NCBI RefSeq assembly: GCF_004355225.1
Contig: NZ_CP037933.1
Span: 186,001 to 250,000, forward strand
Direction: 5' to 3'
Length of the DNA stretch: 64,000 nt
Source of the DNA: Flavobacterium nackdongense
GTDB lineage: Bacteria > Bacteroidota > Bacteroidia > Flavobacteriales > Flavobacteriaceae
Made by a program: the position numbers and the translations under genes. Below the pieces are notes generated by a model. That model saw nothing but the letters and a program-made list of their open reading frames with translations. It made no database searches and was not told the DNA's origin. This document shows, in pieces, positions 18,642 to 27,973 of this stretch (positions within the stretch are counted from its first letter, which is position 1; every line of letters starts with the position of its first letter).

Positions 18642-18669
18642 TTGAATTAGTAATAATTTTATATATTTG
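18642..18669 (+). promoter_or_regulatory. Bacteroidota-type promoter for nagB
   Basis: TTG (18642-18644), a 17-base spacer, then TATATTTG (18662-18669) fits the Bacteroidota sigma-ABfr consensus TTG-N17-23-TAnnTTTG. Transcription would start near 18675, leaving a 5' leader of about 160 bases before nagB. The preceding stretch (18569-18612) can form a weak imperfect hairpin with arms around CGAGC/GCTCG, a possible end for the MFS transcript. Confidence 0.65.
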
Positions 18670-18835
18670 TATCAATGGATTGGCAATGCTTGATTCTTTT
18701 GGAATCAGAACCTGTTTTTTGAATCCAAAAAACAAATCATTTTGTATTGATTTCCAATAGTATCCCGTTCTAATTTGTTGAATCCATTAGCATATTTAAA
18801 ATAATAGTGAAGTATTTAATCCAAATAAAATCCAA

Positions 18836-20773
18836 ATGAAAATTACTGTAGAAGTATCCCCAGACATCACTTACAAAAGTCCGGGAAAATTTGAAGAAAC
18901 AAGATTCGAGAAAATTCACAACGAAATTTTCAAAAACTCCGCCGAAGCCTCGGTTATCGTAGCGCGAGAAATAGCTCAATTGATCCAAGCCAAACAAGCC
19001 AAAAACAAACCTTGTGTTTTGGGTTTAGCAACGGGCTCTTCGCCAATCAAAGTGTATGAAGAATTGGTGAGAATGCACAAAGAAGAAGGATTGAGTTTTA
19101 GCAATGTGGTTACTTTCAATTTGGATGAATACTATCCAATGTCGAAGGAAAACAACCAAAGCTATTTCTATTTTATGCATCAGCATCTTTTCAATCATAT
19201 CGATATTGATCCTGAAAACGTGAACATTCCCGATGGAACCGTTCCTTTCGAAGATTTGAATCAATATTGCATTGATTATGAAATGAAAATAAAAAATGCC
19301 GGTGGACTCGATTTTCAATTGCTTGGAATCGGTCGAACAGGTCACGTAGGTTTCAACGAACCGGGTTCACACATCAACTCAGGAACTAGAATTATTACTT
19401 TGGACCACATTACCAGAGTCGATGCTTCCTTCGATTTCAATGGCATAGATTTCGTACCCAAACGAGCCGTAACAATGGGAGTTTCGACCATACTTCGCTC
19501 TAAAAGAATCGTTTTGATGGCTTGGGGACAAAACAAAGCCGAGATCATCAAAAGAACCATTCAAGGCGAAATCAGTTCCGAGATTCCAGCGACATTTTTG
19601 CAAAATCATAGCAATACTACTTTCGTTTTAGACCAATCGGCTGCTTCGGAATTGACCCGTAACAAAACCCCGTGGTTGGTAGGCGAATGCCTTTGGACAC
19701 CGGAATTGAAAAGCAAAGCCATCGTTTGGCTATGCCAAAAAACAAATCAGTCCATATTGAAATTGACCGACAGGGATTACAACAACAACGGAATGTCCGA
19801 CCTTTTGGCATCGGGTGGTTCGGCTTACGATTTGAACATCAATATGTTCAACGTTTTGCAACACACCATCACCGGTTGGCCCGGAGGAAAACCCAATACC
19901 GACGACAGCAACCGTCCCGAAAGAGCGAATCCAGCCAAAAAAAGAGTCATTCTATTCAGCCCTCATCCCGATGATGATGTGATTTCGATGGGTGGAACTT
20001 TCTCCAAATTAATCAAACAAGGTCACGAGGTGCACGTGGTGTATCAAACTTCCGGAAACATAGCCGTTACAGACGATGAAGCTTTGAAATTCGCCGAAGT
20101 ATGCAACGATTTTGTGGGCGAAGACGAGAGCAAAATCAATTTCCAAGCGGTTATCGATTTCTTGAAAAATAAATCGGAGGATCAAATAGATTCTGTCGAA
20201 GTGCGCAAACTAAAAGGACTCATCCGAAGAAGAGAATCGTATGCTGCCGTTCGTTACATTGGCTTGAAAGACGAAAACACCCATTTTCTAGATTTGCCTT
20301 TTTACGAAACAGGACAGGTTAAGAAAAACCCAATTGGCGAGGAAGACATTGCCATTGTAGCAGATATTATCGAAAAAATAAAACCACATCAAGTTTTTGC
20401 GGCAGGTGATCTTGCCGATCCACACGGAACCCACGAAGTATGTTTGAACGCTATTTTTGCTGCTTTGAAAAGGCTGAAATCAAAACCTTATATGCGTGAT
20501 TGTTGGTTGTGGTTGTACCGTGGCGCTTGGCACGAATGGGATTTGCACGAAATAGATATGGCTGTACCATTGAGCCCTGATGAAGTAATGCTCAAAAGAC
20601 ACGCTATTTTGTACCATCAATCGCAAAAAGACCGAGTGATGTTTCAAGGCAACGATTCCAGAGAATTCTGGGTTAGAGCAGAAGACCGAAACAAACACAC
20701 TGCAAAATTGTATGATGAATTAGGTCTTGCTGAATATGAAGCCATAGAAGCTTTTAAACGTTTTACCTATTAA
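18836..20773 (+). CDS. nagB: Glucosamine-6-phosphate deaminase fused to a PIG-L/LmbE-like deacetylase domain
   Basis: A 645-residue cytoplasmic two-domain protein, far longer than the 266-residue E. coli NagB. Residues about 1-290 are the deaminase, which turns GlcN-6-P into fructose-6-P and ammonia: LGLATGSSPIKVYEEL, the active-site loop TFNLDEYYPM, and GIGRTGHVGFNEPGS with His170 and Glu175. The residue matching E. coli catalytic Asp141 is Thr168. Residues about 370-640 are PIG-L/LmbE-like, with the metal motif SPHPDDDVISMGG (376-381) and DPHGTHEVC (His530, His533). That domain family removes N-acetyl groups from GlcNAc derivatives, so the fusion could couple deacetylation and deamination; no separate nagA is seen nearby. 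It has its own promoter and strong terminator. Domain identity sure; second activity inferred. Confidence 0.92.
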   Translation: MKITVEVSPDITYKSPGKFEETRFEKIHNEIFKNSAEASVIVAREIAQLIQAKQAKNKPCVLGLATGSSPIKVYEELVRMHKEEGLSFSNVVTFNLDEYYPMSKENNQSYFYFMHQHLFNHIDIDPENVNIPDGTVPFEDLNQYCIDYEMKIKNAGGLDFQLLGIGRTGHVGFNEPGSHINSGTRIITLDHITRVDASFDFNGIDFVPKRAVTMGVSTILRSKRIVLMAWGQNKAEIIKRTIQGEISSEIPATFLQNHSNTTFVLDQSAASELTRNKTPWLVGECLWTPELKSKAIVWLCQKTNQSILKLTDRDYNNNGMSDLLASGGSAYDLNINMFNVLQHTITGWPGGKPNTDDSNRPERANPAKKRVILFSPHPDDDVISMGGTFSKLIKQGHEVHVVYQTSGNIAVTDDEALKFAEVCNDFVGEDESKINFQAVIDFLKNKSEDQIDSVEVRKLKGLIRRRESYAAVRYIGLKDENTHFLDLPFYETGQVKKNPIGEEDIAIVADIIEKIKPHQVFAAGDLADPHGTHEVCLNAIFAALKRLKSKPYMRDCWLWLYRGAWHEWDLHEIDMAVPLSPDEVMLKRHAILYHQSQKDRVMFQGNDSREFWVRAEDRNKHTAKLYDELGLAEYEAIEAFKRFTY

Positions 20774-20808
20774 ATGGCAGTAGTTCTTTAATTGCTTTAA
20801 AATTAATT

Positions 20809-20858
20809 TTGTCCGATAAAAAACAACAGGTTTTGTTTTTTAGCGGACAATCTTTTTG
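20809..20858 (+). terminator. Strong terminator after nagB
   Basis: The arms TTGTCCGATAAAAAACAA and TTGTTTTTTAGCGGACAA pair over 18 positions with one mismatch around a 6-base loop and are followed by TCTTTTTG. It closes PUL 1. The rest of the roughly 300-base gap to the next gene (20774-21073) shows nothing else I can identify. Confidence 0.8.
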
Positions 20859-21073
20859 ATAGCGACTAGTTTTTAAGATGGCTTTGGATTCATTTTAAGC
20901 ATAAAATCCGTTTTTTAATGCAATTGTGGAGGTGTCCACTGATAGCTAATTTTCGGTCTCTTTGTGTTTCTTTTTGTACGGTATTTCAATTTGATAACGG
21001 GATAGCACTAAAGAAAACTATCTAAATTTCAAAAAGTTACAAGAAATTAGTATATTAGCTCAAACTTTTTATA

Positions 21074-22870
21074 ATGCCCCACACTATGAATCGAAGAAGC
21101 CTTTTGAAAATGCTCGTTTCCAGAAACGCGAACACCGTTGACCCTTTATTCGAAAAATACCGACGAAAAAAATTTTTTAACCGTAAATATTCGGCTGGTA
21201 TCAACGCCAGAACTAGTCCCGTTTCGAGCGGATTGGCAGCCTACACCGGCGCATGGACTATCAATGAAGCCGCTTATTTGTTGAGACATACCCAATTTGG
21301 ATTCAAAAAATCCGATGCTGATGCTTTTGTGAATCTTGGGATGAATGCGGCGGTCGATCTCCTTTTAAATTTTACCAATACGACCCCAAGTCCACCTGTA
21401 AATTATTACCAACCCGATGCTGCCGATGAAAATGGGTTAGCGTATGGGAGCGATTGGACCCAAAATGTTTTTACCTCAGGCGCTATTGGAGGTACGACCA
21501 ACACCAACAGAACCAGAGGACTGGCCGCTTGGTGTTTTGCACTCGGACTCAATCAGGATTTAAATATTCGCGAGAAAATGTCCTTGTTTTGGTATCATTT
21601 TATCCCCATTGATTTTACGGTCGTTCGAATTTCTCAAAACTCCTATTGTGGCAGCAATTCGGCAAGAATTTGCTACGATTATATGAAGTATTTTCGTGAA
21701 AATTGCTTGGGAAATTTCAAAAGTATTATTCGAAATATGGCCACGCAACCCGCTATGATGTACTACTTGAACAATCAAGCCAATTCTAAAAATGCTCCCG
21801 ACGAAAATTTTGCACGAGAAGTAATGGAATTGTTTACTTTAGGAAAAGATCCGCTCAGTGAGTACACTCAGGAAGATGTCGTGCAAGCAGCCAAAGTGCT
21901 GACCGGCTGGAGAGTTAAAAATTTGAATGCTTATCCCACGACCACTACCTATGACGACACCTTGCACGATAAAACCACCAAGACTTTCTCTTCGTTTTTC
22001 AATAATACGACCATAAATGGCACAGGGGCCAATGAGCTCGATGCATTTGTCGATATGATTTTTTCCAAATCGGTGGTGGTCTCCGAATACATCTGCCGAC
22101 GATTGTACCGTTTCTTCGTTTATTACGATATCGATGCCACAATTGAAGCGAATGTCATTACCCCATTGGCACAAGTTTTTGTAGCCAATAATTGGAATAT
22201 TCAACCTGTTTTGGATACTCTTTTCAAAAGTCAACATTTTTACGATATGGCCAATAGAGGTGCGTATATTAAATCGCCTTTAGATTTGGTCATTGGCTCG
22301 TTGCGAACGTTCAATATCAACACTACAATATCCGACGCCACGAATTACAACGCACAATATAAAATTTGGAACGATTTCAATTCCAATTTTCTATTGCCAA
22401 TCGAACAAGTCATGGGGACCATTCCGAATGTTTCGGGATGGAATGCCTTCTATCAAAAACCATCCTTTCACGAATATTGGATTAACTCGACCACCACTCA
22501 AAAGAGGTTTAGTTTTTTATCAAGCATTTTCAATGGTTATACTAAAACGTTTAATGGACTTAGCACCAGAATAGAAGTGGATGTCATTGCTTGGGTGAAG
22601 CAGTTTCCAAACGAAGTAGTCATAGATCCTGACCTATTAGTCGATCAATGTGTCAAATATTTGTTGCCGATTGATTTGAGTACCACGGTTAAAAACACCC
22701 TGAAAATGCAGAATTTACTATCCAATCAAACGGATAATAATTATTGGACAGTAGCTTGGAGTAACTATATTTCCAATCCCAGCAACACCACCTATACCAG
22801 CACGGTAAAAACCAGATTGAAGAGTTTGCTGCTCACCATTACCCAACTTGCCGAATATCAATTAATGTAA
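21074..22870 (+). CDS. DUF1800 family protein
   Basis: A 598-residue protein of the DUF1800 family, a group of large, mostly uncharacterised bacterial proteins nearly always encoded beside a DUF1501 gene, as here. Typical segments are WTINEAAYLLRHTQFGF, LNQDLNIREKMSLFWYHF, the central NFAREVMELFTLG, and YTQEDVVQAAKVLTGWRV. The ATG at 21086 (MNRRSLLKMLV) is an equally good start and would place a short twin-Arg-like motif at the very N-terminus. No enzymatic residues are established for the family. It probably acts in the envelope together with the DUF1501 partner; the pair may be one secreted complex (inference). Confidence 0.88.
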   Translation: MPHTMNRRSLLKMLVSRNANTVDPLFEKYRRKKFFNRKYSAGINARTSPVSSGLAAYTGAWTINEAAYLLRHTQFGFKKSDADAFVNLGMNAAVDLLLNFTNTTPSPPVNYYQPDAADENGLAYGSDWTQNVFTSGAIGGTTNTNRTRGLAAWCFALGLNQDLNIREKMSLFWYHFIPIDFTVVRISQNSYCGSNSARICYDYMKYFRENCLGNFKSIIRNMATQPAMMYYLNNQANSKNAPDENFAREVMELFTLGKDPLSEYTQEDVVQAAKVLTGWRVKNLNAYPTTTTYDDTLHDKTTKTFSSFFNNTTINGTGANELDAFVDMIFSKSVVVSEYICRRLYRFFVYYDIDATIEANVITPLAQVFVANNWNIQPVLDTLFKSQHFYDMANRGAYIKSPLDLVIGSLRTFNINTTISDATNYNAQYKIWNDFNSNFLLPIEQVMGTIPNVSGWNAFYQKPSFHEYWINSTTTQKRFSFLSSIFNGYTKTFNGLSTRIEVDVIAWVKQFPNEVVIDPDLLVDQCVKYLLPIDLSTTVKNTLKMQNLLSNQTDNNYWTVAWSNYISNPSNTTYTSTVKTRLKSLLLTITQLAEYQLM

Positions 22871-22946
22871 ATCGAGAACTTTTTTTTTTGCTTCGATGGT
22901 GAGGCAGGAAAGACGAAGCCACCCCCAAATCTAGACAACCAAAGAC

Positions 22947-24563
22947 ATGAAAAGAAGAGAATTTATAAAAACCACAGCTGCGGCCTCTGTACCACTGCTT
23001 TTCGGCGGTGTGCCGGTAATGGCATCTTCGCAAATCGAAAATACTTCTTTAGAAAAAATGGCGCTTGCCGCGGCCAATTGTGGGCGAATACTAGTGATTG
23101 TGCAACAAAACGGCGGGAACGACGGCTTAAATACGGTATTTGCTTTAGACAAATGGACTAATTTGGTCAATGCAAGAAGCAATATTTTAATGAATAATTC
23201 CCAAGTACTTCCCTTAAATAATAACCTGAGTACCGGTTTGCATCCCGCAATGGCTGAAATGCAAGGACTGTACAACAATGGAAAACTGATGATTGTCCAA
23301 GGTGTTTCCTATCCGAATCCTAATTTCAGTCATTTCAGAGCCACCGATATTTGGTTTACCGGTTCGGGTAGCAATACCACCTTAGATAGCGGATGGTTGG
23401 GGAGAGCCTTGGATATAAAATATCCTAATTTTCCAGCCGACTATCCAACGGCCGAAATGCCTGATCCTTTGGCTATTCAAATTGGTTCAACGCTACCTTT
23501 TATCTTGCAGGGTCAGAATATCAATATGGGGTACAGTGTCACCGATCCTAACAGTTTGTTGAATGTTATCAATGCCAATACCGACCCGGCACCCGACAAT
23601 GATTATGGTCATGAATTGACTTTTCTACGACTGATGAAAGACCAAAGTAATGTGTACCGACAAACCATTCAAACGGCTTATGGTGTGCCTTTGAGCAATA
23701 CCGTAACCTACCCGTCGAGTAACAAACTAGCCGATCAATTAAAGATTGTAGCCAAATTGATCAATGGCGGTTTGAAAACCCCGGTGTACATTGTCAATCA
23801 TCCCAATACGCACGACACCCACGAGAATCAAGTGGGCACTACCGATAAGACCACGGGTTCACAAGCGACCAATTTAACCTTGCTTTCCCAAGCTATTGGC
23901 GCATTTCAGCAGGATTTGGAGCTTATGGGCAAAGCCGATCAAGTGGCCGGGATGACCTTTAGTGAGTTTGGCCGACGCATCAAAAGCAATGCCAGTTTGG
24001 GCACCGATCACGGCTCAGCAGCTCCTGTAATGTTTTTTGGTACCGCTCTGAATACAAGTCCCACCCAAGTAGCCGGAACGCAATATCCGGTGCCGGGTAT
24101 GATTGGTACTTCGCCAGACATCCCCTTAAATGCCACAGTCAGCAACCAAGTACCGATGCAATTCGATTACCGTCAATTGTACGCTTCCTTAATGCAAGAT
24201 TGGCTTTGTATGACCGAAGCCGAAGTGACCCAAGTATTCGGAAGTAATTTTGCAAAACTGCCCATTTTCAGCGCTGTACTTTTGAGTTCAGTGGATTTCG
24301 ATAAGGAACAATACCAAGATATCTCCGTCTATCCCAATCCCTGTTCCGATGGAAATATAACCCTTCGTTTGCCTCAGATTAGCAACGATTACATCCAAGT
24401 TTCCTTGCTTTCCATCAATGGCACTTTACTCCAAAGCGCGAGTTATAAAATGCAAGGACAAGAATTGCAATTGCATTATAATCAGCTAGTTTCCGACGCT
24501 ATATACATTCTTCATTTGGATTGGAATGGCAGGACTTTTTATAAAAAAATTATCACTAGATAA
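22947..24563 (+). CDS. DUF1501 family protein with Tat-like signal and T9SS sorting domain
   Basis: A 538-residue exported protein. The N-terminus MKRREFIKTTAAASVPLLFGG is a twin-arginine-like signal. The body (about 40-440) is DUF1501, related to the alkaline phosphatase/sulfatase fold: VIVQQNGGNDGLNTV, PNFSHFRATDIWFTG, HDTHENQVG, MTFSEFGRRIKSNASLGTDHG, with Asp and His residues that could bind metal. The last 80 residues start with ISVYPNPCSDGNITL and end GRTFYKKIITR, a type A type IX secretion sorting domain, so the protein should be released or attached at the cell surface. It follows the DUF1800 gene by 76 bases. The combination of Tat-like signal and T9SS tail is notable; the substrate is unknown. 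Confidence 0.9.
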   Translation: MKRREFIKTTAAASVPLLFGGVPVMASSQIENTSLEKMALAAANCGRILVIVQQNGGNDGLNTVFALDKWTNLVNARSNILMNNSQVLPLNNNLSTGLHPAMAEMQGLYNNGKLMIVQGVSYPNPNFSHFRATDIWFTGSGSNTTLDSGWLGRALDIKYPNFPADYPTAEMPDPLAIQIGSTLPFILQGQNINMGYSVTDPNSLLNVINANTDPAPDNDYGHELTFLRLMKDQSNVYRQTIQTAYGVPLSNTVTYPSSNKLADQLKIVAKLINGGLKTPVYIVNHPNTHDTHENQVGTTDKTTGSQATNLTLLSQAIGAFQQDLELMGKADQVAGMTFSEFGRRIKSNASLGTDHGSAAPVMFFGTALNTSPTQVAGTQYPVPGMIGTSPDIPLNATVSNQVPMQFDYRQLYASLMQDWLCMTEAEVTQVFGSNFAKLPIFSAVLLSSVDFDKEQYQDISVYPNPCSDGNITLRLPQISNDYIQVSLLSINGTLLQSASYKMQGQELQLHYNQLVSDAIYILHLDWNGRTFYKKIITR

Positions 24564-24725
24564 TCAAGAAATCTACTTTTAAAAAAAAGTACACTAATTG
24601 TAAGAATGAATGGAATTTGTGATGATTGGTGTAATTTGTGGTTAAAAGTCTTGAAAGCGAATGCCATGGCTTTAAAATAAATCCTTTCAATCTTCGTACC
24701 TTTGCACTTTACAAATGACAAGAAA

Positions 24726-25580
24726 ATGATTGAAATAGGAAAATACAACACGCTCACCATCTTACGCGATACCAAAGTAGGTCTGTTTTTGGGAAATCCC
24801 GAAAAAGACCCCGAAGGAATCCACGACATACTTTTACCCAATAAATACGTGCCCAACGAATGGGAAATAGGCGAGGAGATCATCGTTTTTGTCTACTTAG
24901 ACCACGAAGAACGACCGGTCGCCACTACACTTGAACCGTATATTTTATTAAATGAATTTGCGCTTTTGCGCGTGAACTACGTCAACCAAGTGGGCGCTTT
25001 TATGGATTGGGGAATGGAAAAAGACATTCTCGTACCCTTCAAAGAACAAGCACGCCCGATGGAAAAAGGAAAACGCTATTTGGTGTATCTTTATATGGAC
25101 GAAAAAACCAAACGTTTGGTAGCGTCGAGCAAAACCAATCAGTTTTTGAACAACAATAACCTCACGGTCGAAAAAGGGGAAGAAGTCGATTTAATCGTTT
25201 CCCACATCACCGAATTGGGCATCAACGTCATCATCAACGAGCAGCACAAAGGACTTTTGTACAAAGACGAAGTGTATGACGATGCCATTCGAACAGGAGA
25301 CAGAATGCGAGGCTACATTAAAACCATTCGTCCTGACAACAAAATCGATGTGTCACTACAAATCCAAGGCTATCAAAACATCGAACCCAATGCCGAGAAA
25401 ATCCTAGACGAATTGCGTGCCAGTCGTGGCTTCTTGCGCCTGACCGACAATTCCCATCCCGAAGACATCAAAACGGTCTTGAAAATGAGCAAGAAAACCT
25501 TCAAGAAAGCCATCGGCGCTTTGTATAAAGAGAAACTCATCGAGATCAAGGAAGACGGTATATATTTGGTGAAGGAGTAA
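24726..25580 (+). CDS. CvfB-like S1-domain RNA-binding protein
   Basis: A 284-residue cytoplasmic protein. The ATG at 24726 is chosen over the in-frame ATG at 24702, which would add an unconserved octapeptide. The CvfB/YitL pattern is clear: MIEIGKYNTLTILRDTKVG starts the first S1-like beta-barrel, further S1-type segments are LRVNYVNQVGAFMDWGMEKDILVP and VDLIVSHITELGINVIINEQHKGL, and a C-terminal winged helix ends with TVLKMSKKTFKKAIGALYKEKLI. CvfB proteins bind RNA; the name comes from a conserved virulence factor in Staphylococcus, but the role in Bacteroidota is not established. The last 170 bases are duplicated downstream of the next gene. Confidence 0.92.
   Translation: MIEIGKYNTLTILRDTKVGLFLGNPEKDPEGIHDILLPNKYVPNEWEIGEEIIVFVYLDHEERPVATTLEPYILLNEFALLRVNYVNQVGAFMDWGMEKDILVPFKEQARPMEKGKRYLVYLYMDEKTKRLVASSKTNQFLNNNNLTVEKGEEVDLIVSHITELGINVIINEQHKGLLYKDEVYDDAIRTGDRMRGYIKTIRPDNKIDVSLQIQGYQNIEPNAEKILDELRASRGFLRLTDNSHPEDIKTVLKMSKKTFKKAIGALYKEKLIEIKEDGIYLVKE
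25411..25580 (+). repeat. Copy 1 of a 170-bp direct repeat (cvfB 3' end)
   Basis: Bases 25411-25580 reappear at 27719-27888 in the same orientation with about eight mismatches over 170 positions, six within the first 35 bases and two near the end. The stop codon is the last shared codon. The 2.1-kb interval between the copies holds only the minus-strand Kelch gene. Confidence 0.95.
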
Positions 25581-25808
25581 GCTAATAGTATCGTTTTATA
25601 GAATAGTAAGATAGCAATGCAATAAACGACCCCGAGGGATTTGCTACCCAAAGTTCAGCTGGTCATACATCAGTTTTATTGCCGTGGCGAAGGGTTATAG
25701 CTAAGATTTATCAGGCTAAGATTTTATAAAAACTGCTCGTAACGCAAAACCTAGTCATTACTATGCGGACTTTGTAAGAGTGTTTTTAATAGATTATTTG
25801 AATATAAT

Positions 25809-25847
25809 ACAAAACCCTTTAAGCTATTGTAGTTTAAAGGGTTTTGT
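25809..25847 (-). terminator. Terminator for the Kelch gene
   Basis: The arms ACAAAACCCTTTAA and TTAAAGGGTTTTGT pair perfectly over 14 bp, 8 bases beyond the stop of the minus-strand gene. T-rich tails lie on both sides, so it may work in both directions. The stretch between cvfB and this hairpin (25581-25808) has no gene I can support. Confidence 0.75.
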
Positions 25848-25854
25848 CTTCTTT

Positions 25855-27510
25855 TTATTTCAAAATCATTTTTATTGTTTTTAATTCGTCATCAGCCCAA
25901 ATTTTGGCAATATAAACTCCTTTTTTAATAAATAAGTTGTTTTTAGTTTTGGCATCCCATTCAATTTCATATTGGCCAATAGTTTTGTTCTCATTGATTA
26001 CATTTTTTACCAATTCGCCATTCATATCATAAATGTTAATTTTAACTAATGCACTTCTTGTAAGTTTAAAAGATAGTACGGTCTTATCGACAAATGGATT
26101 GGGATAGTTTTGCAGTAAAACTATTTTTTCAATTGGGTATTCAGCGCTTTCATTAGTACTATTTCCATCTTGATACTGTTTAGGAAGCGAAAATCGCCAA
26201 ACATCGTTATCTACATTGAGATAATTGGTAAAATCAAGGAAATCGAAAGTTTCTCTATCTCCTCCAAAGGTATATATCGCATCTTTCATATGTTCACGAT
26301 TACCTTTTACAACTACAACATCAAAATCATATTTAATATCTGCAGGGGATTCGGCATTCCAAGGTTTGTCTTTTAACATTTCCCAATCTTTCCCATCTTT
26401 ACTTACCCATACATCGACGGGATTTGAGGCTACATACTTGCTTTGAGAATTATTTGTAGGGTTAAAATTAGGATCTAAGCCAAAACCGCCAAAAAGAACA
26501 AAATGATTATCAGCTACCACCACCTGATGTCCGGGTCTTGAGCTCCATTGAGCCGCTGCTGTTACAATTTCCCATGTTTTACCATCTTTTGTACGCCATA
26601 CATCATTGTAATACGGAGGACATCTTGGAGTGAATGGATTACAAATAAATCCGTCTTCACCACCGATCATATACAAATAGCCACTTTTGACAACAGCAAC
26701 GCCCCCAGCTCTTGGCGCCCAGGGTGCATTTTTTGTCATACATTCCCAATTTTTTCCATCTTTTGATTTCCAAACATCATTGTAATATATTCTTGCCGGT
26801 CCCCCCGGTGTTATGGATGAATCATCATTTACTGAACCACCCATTACATAAATTTCATTATTAAATAATACTGCGCTTAAGCCGGCTCTTGGAGACCATC
26901 TTTTTATCGATGGCATATCTTTAGTCATATTAGTCCATTTTATGCCATCTTCACTCCGCCAAACATCATTAAAAAACTCAGATTTTGATATTTTAGCTGG
27001 ACATGGACCACAAAATGGATAGCCAGGGTTATCAATAATAGTGAAGTTTTGCCCACCAATAATATACATGTATTTTCCGTTGTTGATTGCTTGAAAATAA
27101 GCTCTTGCAGGCCAATGAGTTTCATCGTTAGTTTCTAGAATTCTAGTCCACGATTTTCCGTAATCTTTACTTTTCCATACATCGCCCCATATTTTACTAG
27201 CGCCAATAACATCGGTTACAAACGGATTAATAGGGGTTCTACCGCCAAAAATGTAAAAATCCCCCTTTAGGTTTAAAGCTTGTAATCCTGCTCTAGCTTC
27301 CCATTCTGAATTTTTATTAATTTCCGTCCATTCCCAAAACTGAAACTTTTTCATAATTGAATCCATCCAATTCATTGAATTATTGGATGTAAGTGTGAAA
27401 AATAAAATAATCAGGAAAGCAGGATAAAAAGCCTTTTTCAAGTATGCAGCTTTTTTTAATTTATTTGAAAAAGCAATACTAAATTTTGAAGTTGTGTTTG
27501 AATTTCTCAT
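25855..27510 (-). CDS. Kelch-type beta-propeller protein with T9SS sorting domain
   Basis: A 551-residue exported protein. After a basic N-terminus and a hydrophobic segment (AFYPAFLIILFFTL, about 30-43), residues about 60-430 hold repeated Kelch-like blades: FYIFGGR, YMYIIGGQN, IYVMGGS, YLYMIGGED, FVLFGGF, IYTFGGD, alternating with NDVWKSKDGKNWE-type segments. The last 85 residues, from LLQNYPNPFVDKTVLSFKL to IKMILK, are a type A T9SS sorting domain. It is probably a surface or secreted adhesin or binding protein; no catalytic residues are recognisable. The gene looks AT-richer than its neighbours, runs opposite to cvfB, and lies between two copies of the cvfB 3' end, which suggests it arrived by transfer. 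Confidence 0.85.
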   Translation of the reverse strand: MRNSNTTSKFSIAFSNKLKKAAYLKKAFYPAFLIILFFTLTSNNSMNWMDSIMKKFQFWEWTEINKNSEWEARAGLQALNLKGDFYIFGGRTPINPFVTDVIGASKIWGDVWKSKDYGKSWTRILETNDETHWPARAYFQAINNGKYMYIIGGQNFTIIDNPGYPFCGPCPAKISKSEFFNDVWRSEDGIKWTNMTKDMPSIKRWSPRAGLSAVLFNNEIYVMGGSVNDDSSITPGGPARIYYNDVWKSKDGKNWECMTKNAPWAPRAGGVAVVKSGYLYMIGGEDGFICNPFTPRCPPYYNDVWRTKDGKTWEIVTAAAQWSSRPGHQVVVADNHFVLFGGFGLDPNFNPTNNSQSKYVASNPVDVWVSKDGKDWEMLKDKPWNAESPADIKYDFDVVVVKGNREHMKDAIYTFGGDRETFDFLDFTNYLNVDNDVWRFSLPKQYQDGNSTNESAEYPIEKIVLLQNYPNPFVDKTVLSFKLTRSALVKINIYDMNGELVKNVINENKTIGQYEIEWDAKTKNNLFIKKGVYIAKIWADDELKTIKMILK

Positions 27511-27717
27511 AGCTCTATATTTAATTGATTTGTAAGAATCTAAATTAGAGTAGGTTGAAAAAAAACTATAAAATTCAGGGTGAAAATAATTATACTCAAA
27601 TTTATGATATTTTTTTTAATAGAGTATTGTAAATAATGAATAAATTCAATACTGCTTTATGTTTTAATAAAAAAGCAGAACAAGTTAATCTAATTTTCAA
27701 TCATTTTTTATTTAAGG

Positions 27718-27888
27718 CAATTGCTCGCCAGCAGTGGCTTTTTGCGCCTAACCGACAATTCCCATCCCGAAGACATCAAAACGGTCTTGAAAATGAGCAA
27801 GAAAACCTTCAAGAAAGCCATCGGCGCTTTGTATAAAGAGAAAGGCATCGAGATCAAGGAAGACGGTATATATTTGGTGAAGGAGTAA
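27718..27888 (+). pseudogene. Duplicated 3' fragment of cvfB (copy 2)
   Basis: In the cvfB reading frame this encodes 56 residues matching the CvfB C-terminal winged helix (SGFLRLTDNSHPEDIKTVL through EDGIYLVKE). There is no start codon: the frame is closed by a TAA at 27691. Differences from copy 1 include Arg to Leu, Arg to Ser and Leu to Gly. It is therefore a non-functional fragment left by duplication or recombination. Confidence 0.9.
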
Positions 27889-27913
27889 ACTTTTATTTTT
27901 TTTATAAAGCAAA

Positions 27914-27952
27914 AATCCCAAACATCATCTATTAAAAGTGGTGTCTGGGATT
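27914..27952 (-). terminator. Terminator for the alcohol dehydrogenase gene
   Basis: A 15-bp stem with G-U wobbles (AATCCCAAACATCAT / GTGGTGTCTGGGATT on the + strand) around a 9-base loop, 21 bases past the stop of the minus-strand gene. Read on the minus strand it is followed by five Ts. Confidence 0.75.
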
Positions 27953-27973
27953 CTAATTTTTAAGGACTATTTC

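Noticed and set aside
25590..25740. Coding-like short frame after cvfB (NDPEGFATQSSAGHTS region)
   Set aside because: Stop-bounded, no start codon and no recognised similarity; two frames look equally plausible, so I could not support either.
27636..27836. 66-residue plus-strand open frame overlapping the cvfB copy
   Set aside because: It reads the duplicated cvfB end in the wrong frame, so it is a chance frame.
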